From: Mnemiopsis leidyi
Taxonomy: Eukaryota; Ctenophora; Tentaculata; Lobata; Bolinopsidae
Direction of reading: 5' to 3'
NCBI GenBank assembly: GCA_000226015.1
Contig: JH153927.1
Location: 257,510 to 309,045 of the forward strand
DNA: 51,536 nt
Under the pieces are notes generated by a model. That model did not search any database, was not told the origin of the DNA, and worked only from the letters and a program-made list of their open reading frames with translations. Position numbers and translations under genes: made by a program. Positions 44,071 through 51,536 of this stretch are shown piece after piece (the stretch's first letter is position 1; every line of letters starts with the position of its first letter).

Positions 44071-44631
44071 AGGCTACCAATACACAAATTCGGAGAATAG
44101 TCCAGTGCTACAGCAAATTTTAATGTCAGGAGCATCTTATAGACTTTCATATGCAGTATACAGTTAAAACAATATGTGCATGACCAGCAGCGTCTGACTC
44201 GTCCCCCTGTTACAGTAGACTTGCCTATGCTGCATCACAAGTTGCAGAAATGCTGAGTAAATAAAGCCTCTTTACTGTGTATACAAATGCAGATCTTTAC
44301 ATGTCAGGACGTTAGCTGCTGACCTGTAAGAGTGTACTAGGGCAGCTGTAAGAAATCATGTGATATCCGGTGCCAACGAAATGTAGCGATATAATTGTGA
44401 ATTACTCATTTTCGTCTAGGCTACGATAATCGCACAAAGTTAAACAGCTGTAGAGACTTATATGGACAGATAAACAACACTGCGATAATGCTGTTCAGTA
44501 AATATCACAATGTGCTGGTCTATCAAGCGGAGGTTTCCCAATATAATTCTTTCTTTGTGGTGGGCCACTATCAAGTTACTGAAGCTAGTACGAGCTGTCA
44601 AGCTGCTAACCAAGCCTTTTATCCTAGTTTC

Positions 44632-44830
44632 CCCTAGAAGCTGTGTTATAGCTTTACAAAACATTTACAAAGGGCTTAAGTTAGCCGTCTTGTCCCCTAT
44701 ACTAGAAGCTGTGTTATAGCTTTATAAAATATTTACAAAGGGCTTAAGTTAGCCGTCTTGTCCCCTATACTAGAAGCTGTGTTTTAACTTAATAAATATT
44801 TACAAAGGGCTTAAGTTAGCCGTCTTGTAA
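44632..44830. repeat. 69-bp tandem repeat, three copies
   Basis: CTAGAAGCTGTGTTATAGCT followed by a TTTACAAAGGGCTTAAGTTAGC block starts at about 44633, 44702 and 44771. The third copy carries small changes. Confidence 0.93.
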
Positions 44831-47800
44831 CAAAAAGGATTTCGAACAAAGCCTGAGATTAGTAGATTATTAGTTTGGATTGTTAGTCAGTGCAGGTTAT
44901 GCGCTAAAGAAACTGGCCATGGAACAAATTATAGACAACATTAAGAAGCAGTTGCAGGGATCGGCGAGATACGGGCGGTCCGTGTAGGTAGACATCGTGC
45001 TTTCAGCGATACAATAAAATTGTTAATTCGTGCGGAATTAATAAACTGAGCATCACGTCTATCTCGACATGTATGTGACCGTTATATTCTCCCAGAAGCT
45101 TTCCGCATCTAATAAGCCAGTTTTAACTTAGCAGGTTTGGTGTCATTAGTTATTTTGTCACTTGTTATTTTGTCATTTTGTCATTAGCTATTTTGTCATT
45201 AGTTATTTGTTATTTTGTCATTTTTTAACAATCTGCTATTACATATAACAACAAGTTCGAGTTAAGGATGTTTAAAACGTAATAAAAAGCATATCTCTTT
45301 ACTCTTTCAGATAGTGAGAATTAAAAAACGGTGTAGATGTTAATAAAATTGAAAACTTTGTTTTGGAATATTTAAAATCGTAGTAATGAGCAGTTTTGTG
45401 CAGCGTGATTTTCAATTTAAATTGTTTCCTTATATTTTTGCTTAAGTTCTCCGCTACTTTTTATTGTACTGCTGAATTACAGTGTTACAATAACATTTAT
45501 CATCATCATGATAATCATGATTATTCTAAAACTGACACTGATGAGGTCAATGACTAAATGAAGATGCGGAAATGCGGACGATTGTTCAAAATTTGGCCAC
45601 TGGCCTTAACTTTGACACTTAAACACTTTCAAAGGGTTGAGGCTTATAACGTCATCCAATTGAGTCGCTTGCACCTAAATTCTAAACCATATGAAATATC
45701 AACACAATCGGATCACTCATTTTCAGTGTTGCAGTGTATTTACAGACAGATACTCTAGCTATCACAAATCAATTCAATCACGAAAGTCTGAATAATGGAA
45801 AACTGTTGCAAACTTAACGATAAACAAAAGACAAGAAGAGACGCTAACAATTAAGCTGTCTTGTTGCTATTTACATTGCTATTTACATTGCTATTGATAC
45901 ATGCATTGCATGCATTGTCCAGTGATCTTACAAAGAAGTTAAAGAAAGCGAGAGCTTATAATCACCTATTCAACACCCGTGAGTTTAGTTCGATGCCATG
46001 ACTTAAGGGAAAGTATCAAAGTGGCTTGGGCGGTTGTTGTTCATATATAAGAAAGTAAAATAAGACATGAGCCCCGTTCTATAATTCGTATCCAATATCG
46101 TTGGTGGAGCTGTTTTTGTCAAGTGATTGCTATACACGTTCTTATTGGTTCATTTCTTGTAATGGGACAAGTTGGCTCTTTTGTCTTTTCATAATGTTTA
46201 ACTTCACTTATACACTACAATGTCAAAGACCATGGTAGGTAAGTGAGCCACTTTTCTATTGTTGATTGAGCTTCATGAACTAGTGAAGCCGTATTGTTTG
46301 AGCGAGTTGAGTCGTCTACAATTGATTTAAAGTAACAGATAATTTGGCGTCACTTTTATAGCAGTGAATAATGGTTTTTGATCAGATGTTGCTTGAAATC
46401 ATCAAAGACAAGGGTCTACAAACTACAAAGCACAATAGGGTGCACACTGCCAACTATAGAAGGCTTTTATAATTCTAGAAAAGTTTGTGTGGGAAGGTCA
46501 CGTGAATAAATTCATGAGTAAGGTAAATTCTTGGCACACTAATAACTAATTGGTAAGTTTGAATAATCAGAGGATGCAAGACGGAACTTTTGAACTGAAA
46601 CAACGAAATTCCAACTCAAAGTTTTATAGACTCGGAAAGTCAAAACCAATTTTTAGGGTATTTCAGATAATTATTTAATCATGTGTAAAATTAGGGCATA
46701 TAACTATCTAAGGCTGGATTGGCCAAGTTGACTGATGGATAATGAAATGCTTCAAGCAAGCTGTATCTGAGATACAGAAGTGCACGTAGGTAGTATTTTC
46801 GAAGAGTTTTCGTGTGCTCTGTACAGTGTGCCCATCGGGTAGTCGATCAACTTTAGACAGTCAACGTTTTCTTTAATGTCACAGAAATTGTACAGGTGAT
46901 AACTTTTCTAGGTACTTAGAAAGTTTTTTAATAAATGTCTGGTCTGAAATCGAAAGACGGATATGAAGTTAATTTGTCGCTAATAAATGTATGTTGCAAA
47001 TTTTACCCTTGTAGGCTTAAGTGTCGGTTTATCCGGGAGGATCAAGAACTATTAGATTTAACGATTCTATTACGATCATATTGACCACTAATGAAACAAA
47101 TTTTTAATGAAACAAATTTTAATATTAACACCGCAATCAATCATATGATATAACTCTTCCCCAGTCTCAATACATAAAATTGACTGACCAGAGTACCGGT
47201 GCGGGACTCTCGTGCTGTCGGCTTATGATGGCCCCTAAATACTTTGACTAGCCAATTCCACTGTCTATCGCTTCAGAACGTTCAACAAATTTGTTTTCTT
47301 GTTGAAGAGCGAAACAGCTATCTTGAAACTAACGAACAGAAAACGTTTGAGATTTAGTGTGATCTTGCAAAAACCATAGACCCGGTTCTTATCCATAAAT
47401 CGCTGTCACGTGATGAACGTTGCAGCCAATAGCGATCTAGTTTTTAGCAGTATGAGGTTGTTAGGACGATTATAGCCTAAAAGCCTAACCGTCCTGATCT
47501 GTACTCATTTTAATTAATTAATGATACTCACAGGAAAACAAGTTTTACCTTGAACTTCAGTATTTACTGGAACATGTACAGTATGTCGGGTAAATTTTCT
47601 GGGATATCAAAATAATAGGAGGAGAAGATTCCGGGGTATTCATATATAATAGTATATTTGAATAGTCTTCTTGCACTCTACTGTCTTTGTACTGGCTCAC
47701 TAGGTCAAGTAAGCTGTTAGTCGCTTTACATGTGTGACTAATTGTGTTGCTTTTTACAATTTTAAATTGAGTATTATATGTAGTTTTAATTGGAAGATTG

Positions 47801-49444
47801 CGAACTAAAGTGCTCAACAAAATCCTGGAGCATTATACGGGACAAGATAAATGCACTACTTTGAAGAAAAGTTTCATGTAGACCAATCATCGGCAAACTA
47901 ATAAAAAAACTATCACAATAGTAATAACATGTGCTGCTCTTTTACAAATCTGTGTCATTCAAAAAACTTTAAACTTAATTACAACCATTACTAACTATCT
48001 AGTCTGAACACAAGTATTTACAAATATTTACAAATTTACAGCTGTACATTAAAATGATTACAGGTACTTTCTCAATAAGAGCTTGTCAATGTGCCTGTAC
48101 TTATTTATAATTTTTCTCCTTTTATTTAGCAAGTTGTCGTGTTTGCTGGTTAAGATGCACAGTCTTTCTGTAAGGCTGATGGCTGGCCGTGTCTGAGGAT
48201 AGTCCATTTCAAATTGTATGGAACTTGTTGCTCTTTCAACTCCCAAACCTTTTTCGACAATTCGGTGCTGAGTCTCTCATTCTCGTTGTTGAAATAGCTA
48301 TTATGTGCATTGTACCTTGCTTTGAATGTGTGTCCAGTGAGTTCGATGTATTGGTATTACCACATGTTATTACCATTGACATGATAGTTTTTTGATTAGT
48401 TTCTTTGCTGACGATTGGTCTACATGAAACTTTTGTTTAAAGTAGTGCGCTTTTCTTGTCACGTAAATTAAATATTACAAAGCGCACGGTTATTAAACAT
48501 TGGTTCATTAGTCATACAGAGAGAAGTAACTTAAAAATCAGAACTGTTATGAGACTAAATAGTAAGACTTACCAAGTAAGTCTACACTACATATACACTT
48601 AACTTCAATTCTAACAAATTCAATGTCCGCTCGGCTAAAAGCTTATACTAAATGAAGCAGTATAAATTAATATTAGATTAATTTATATTCATCTGAAAGT
48701 ACGTGTAACACCAAGTAACAGTTAAACATTAAACTATGATAAAGTACCTGGATAAAACACCGAACACTTGATCAGTTTTTGTTCTAAAATTCTTTCGACT
48801 CACGACGTGCTTTTCTTGACAGTGCTAAGCCATAACTTTAACAAAACTACATGACTGGGGAGAGCATAAGGCCGTCCAGGCCTTATCTCACAACTGTACT
48901 ATTTATTTTAAGCGCCACATCCCCCTACGAATAAGAAGAAGAAGAAGAAGAAGAAGATAAGCCATAATGTTTTAACTTGGCGGGACTGCCAGCGTTATTC
49001 CTGACATCCAATCACAGCATAGCATATTCATGGGCGGTCAAAAAAATTTTCATCGGCAGATGTAATGATCCTTTTAATTCTGTTCATTATGATATCTGAG
49101 TTAATTATTCACTGCAAAACGTCAAGAAGTCAATAGGAGGCTACACCACAGCGGTATAAGCTTAACAGCGGGAATGTGAAGGACCAGGGATGACTGAAAA
49201 GTTCAGAGCCAAATGATTAGCAGCTTGGGGATCGGGATCGAAATTGCACAAATGCTGCTGGCCTATTTCATAATGATGTCAACGACCCATAAGGAGATTT
49301 TGTGAAATGCAGAAAAGTGTATTAACTGTGCAAAATAACCTACCAACTGTTAGTGTTAACTTAAACCTAGCTATGCTATCTTATTACTTATGTTGTTTTT
49401 ATAGGCTATGTAAGGTACACCGAATTTAAAACAAGTATTTCAAC
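44831..49444. other. long gene-free stretch
   Basis: Over 4.6 kb of AT-rich DNA with no splice-supported exon. It contains small low-complexity runs such as a TTTTGTCATTAG-type repeat around 45150-45225. Exons downstream of the second kringle exon would be expected here in minus sense but none is recognisable. Confidence 0.5.
48930..48958. repeat. (GAA)n microsatellite
   Basis: About eight GAA triplets within AATAAGAAGAAG...GATAAG. It follows the sequence TTTAAGCGCCACATCCCCC, which looks like the end of a transposable element, but I cannot name one. Confidence 0.9.
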
Positions 49445-50152
49445 CTGCTACAAGGGTTGTACAATCTGGAACAGCTCAGAATTGGAATCTAGGTTCTGTT
49501 CCTTCTGAGTTGTAGCACCAAGGTTTGGTATCATTGTCTGGGTTTCTACAGTAGTTGTGATCTCCAAGTCCAAAATCAGGGTAGCTGGTGTGAGATTCTG
49601 GGTGAATCATTGGGCCAGTTTAAATTGACATTGAACTGTCTTCATATGCCTCTACCGTAAATCTTTAACCATACCTTTTTATTTAAATTTTTATCTTTTC
49701 ATATTTAACTCAAAAAATTTAATTTTAACGTTACTTTTCTGGCGTTCTGTTGTGATTATTTGGTGTAAGCGATGTCCATTTCTGACAAACAAGACCTCCC
49801 TCTGTTGTACTCTCAAATCCTCTGTATTTTTCACCTTTAGGATCATCTGTCGCATTGTAACAGTCAATGTTTTCTGAAATTAAGATTACTTTTTAATAGA
49901 CTAAAAGCTATCATTTTTTTCACAATCAAAGTACTTAATCTAAGACGAGGAACATTGACTCGTTGGCAATCAGCCACTGTTTTCTATGCTTTCTGAGTCG
50001 GTACATTCAATCAGAATCGCTATTGTCTTTGTAAGCAAATAAAGTGATAAAAGCCGGAGTTTAAACATTAAACAATATTCTTCAATTCTTAATTTACCTT
50101 CGTACGTGAGGAAGCAATGAAGAGCAGCTAGTAGTAGCAGTAAAATCAACAT
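49445..50152 (-). pseudogene. kringle-domain protein 2 with UGA in place of a conserved cysteine
   Basis: Three minus-strand exons (50152-50098, 49873-49735, 49584-49445) mirror the first kringle gene in length and phase (exon 2 is 139 bp in both). MLILLLLLAALHCFLTYE is a signal peptide. The kringle has [26 protein letters not shown] and PWCYN. Then at 49478-49476 a TGA stop stands exactly where the fifth cysteine should be (RFQF-stop-AVPDC). The frame stays open past it through the sixth cysteine to a donor at 49445 with the expected phase 1. One base change from TGC or TGT explains it. It is annotated as a possible pseudogene. A sequencing error, or selenocysteine, is the alternative. No other lesion is seen. 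Confidence 0.7.
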
Positions 50153-50477
50153 AACAACGGCTTCAACAAACGTAACTTCTTTTCTCTGAATCTCGAAATT
50201 GTGAGTTAGGTCGTGCAAGCTTGTGCCGTCTCACGTCTTTTGTCTGCTTCTCAAGAGATCAAATGTAATCCCTTCAAACAAAGCTAATGATGGAGTTAGA
50301 TGAGTGTTTAATTAATCACCAGGCTCTACTATGTAATTTAGATTTCAGTGGACCCATTATATGAAGGGAGAACTGCTGAGAAGCACGGTCAGTACAAATG
50401 TTAATAACCTCTTACCTTGCCCCTCAATTATGCTAATTAGCAGGGACCCCGTCCTCCAGTCGATAAAAAATGACCCT
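50153..50477. other. upstream region of kringle gene 2
   Basis: Minus-sense promoter side of the second kringle gene. The frame is open upstream of the chosen ATG but without another ATG. No other gene. Confidence 0.5.
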
Positions 50478-50955
50478 GCCTCCAACCTCCCTTCGTATTC
50501 TTTCTCCGATCTCTCTCCTCCCTTTTCCATCCTCCATCTCCCCTCTTCTATACCCCCTCTTCTATACTCCCTCTTCCATCCTCCCTCTTCCATTCTCCCT
50601 CTTCCGTCCTCTCTCTTCAATCCTCCTCTTCGATCTTCTTTCTCATCCACCTTGTTTCATCCTCCTTTTTCCATCCTTCCTCTTCCATCCTCCCTCTTTC
50701 ATCCTTCCTCTTCCATCCTTCCTCTACCATCCACCTTCTTCCGTCCTCCCTCTTCTATCCTCCATTTTGCATCCTCCCACTTTCATCCACATTTTTCCAT
50801 CCCCTCTTCAATCTTACCTCTTCCATCCTGCCTTTTCCATCCTCCTTTTTCCATCCTCCCTTCTCCATCCTCCCTCTTCCATCCTCCCTTTTCCATCTGC
50901 ATTCCTTATTCTTCCATCCTCCCTCATCGATCCTCCCTTTTCCACCCTCCCCACC
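50478..50955. repeat. pyrimidine minisatellite (TCCATCCTCCCTCTT)n, block 1
   Basis: Imperfect 14-15-bp units on a strictly C/T-rich strand. Both strands give long low-complexity frames, which are not genes. Such polypurine/polypyrimidine tracts can form triplex DNA. Confidence 0.95.
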
Positions 50956-51303
50956 ACTGCAAAAAAGTTGTATGGCGGTAGGATTCCTACTTTAATTAAA
51001 AATCGTTCTAACCGAAATTTTTCTGACAAACGAAATTCAACTACAATATCTTTGCAGTTTTAAATTTTTCGGTTGAAACTATAGCTTTTTTAGATCTATA
51101 TATGTTTTTTGGGGTTTAGAATTATTTTTTTCGTCTAGAAGAGTAGAAACGGGTGTTATTTTTCGGCTAGAAACTGATGTTTCGGTTAGAAATTGATGTT
51201 TTGGTCAAAAATGGATGGCTGCAAAAAATCGATTCCAACCGAAAAATACTTCTGGCGGAAATTTTTCGAAATCGTCCTACCAGAAAAAATAACTTTTTTG
51301 CAC
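50956..51303. mobile_element. inverted-repeat element inserted in the minisatellite
   Basis: The left end reads TGCAAAAAAGTTGTATGGCG and the right end reads, in reverse complement, TGCAAAAAAGTTATTTTTTC. Further in, GGTAGGA, AAATTT and GAAATTTTTC blocks recur in opposite orientation. About 348 bp long, with no coding capacity and minisatellite on both sides. A MITE-like insertion is the simplest reading. Confidence 0.65.
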
Positions 51304-51536
51304 CTTTGACCCTCCCTCTTTCATCCACCTTGTTCCATCCTCCTTTTGCCATCCTCCTTTTTCCATCCTCCCTCTTTCATTCTCCCTCTTCCATCCTATC
51401 TCTCCCATCCTGACTCTTCCATCCTCCCTCTTCCATCCTCTTTCTTCCATCCTCCCTCTTCCATCCTCCCTCTTCCATCTGCTCTCTTCCATCCTCCCTC
51501 TTCCATCCTCCTCTTCCATCCTTCCTCTTCCATCCT
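51304..51536. repeat. pyrimidine minisatellite, block 2
   Basis: Continuation of the CCATCCTCCCTCTT-type minisatellite to the window edge, with the same unit as block 1, so the two were probably one array before the insertion. Confidence 0.95.

Noticed and set aside
50357..51519. Long frames on both strands
   Set aside because: Low-complexity translations of the pyrimidine minisatellite.

Overview
The window is nuclear DNA from an animal. Genes are split by short GT-AG introns (about 60 bp to 4 kb), exons join in phase, and intergenic DNA is AT-rich and full of microsatellites, minisatellites and transposon debris. The gene set (CatSper-type sperm channel, kringle proteins, Aurora kinase, PIM-like kinase, AP-5 adaptor subunit) fits Metazoa, and the compact structure suggests a non-bilaterian or other marine invertebrate. 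I cannot name the species. It is not bacterial: there are no operons, CRISPR arrays or phage genes. Two runs of N (24079-24088 and 40727-41510) show it is a draft assembly. All exon models were made by hand from splice signals, phase and family motifs.

Left part (1-9.2 kb, genes on the minus strand): a TG microsatellite and a fold-back element, then a partial S9A prolyl-oligopeptidase-like gene (4420 to 1428, catalytic domain not seen), a complete mitochondrial ferredoxin (5813-4882), and a protein with two double-stranded-RNA-binding domains (9209-7128) that carries a tRNA-Trp gene inside an intron.

Middle (10-21.3 kb): a minus-strand Aurora kinase whose 4-kb first intron holds three tandem, opposite-strand, nearly identical coiled-coil genes; a U1-type C2H2 zinc-finger protein; a two-TM probably mitochondrial protein; and the RNase P/MRP subunit RPP30, which has a GC-AG intron.

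Transposon zone (21.4-28.5 kb): the 3' part of a non-LTR retrotransposon between two copies of another repeat, then a GC-richer stretch with dispersed short repeats, then about 2.3 kb with nothing recognised.

Right part (28.5-42.4 kb, plus strand): a CatSper-like channel, the TFIIIC subunit GTF3C6, a 14-exon AP5Z1 gene with an intronless PIM-like kinase inside intron 10, and an unidentified gene interrupted by a 93-bp tandem array containing an assembly gap.

Far right (43-51.5 kb, minus strand): two paralogous signal-peptide/kringle genes, the second with UGA where the fifth kringle cysteine should be, separated by about 6 kb with no recognisable gene, and finally a pyrimidine minisatellite interrupted by an inverted-repeat element.

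There is no pathway cluster here. The genes are ordinary, mostly unrelated housekeeping or reproductive genes. The unusual signals are structural: tandem duplications that copy splice junctions (58-bp donor array, 70-bp acceptor duplication, 93-bp acceptor array), genes nested in introns, and the UGA kringle.
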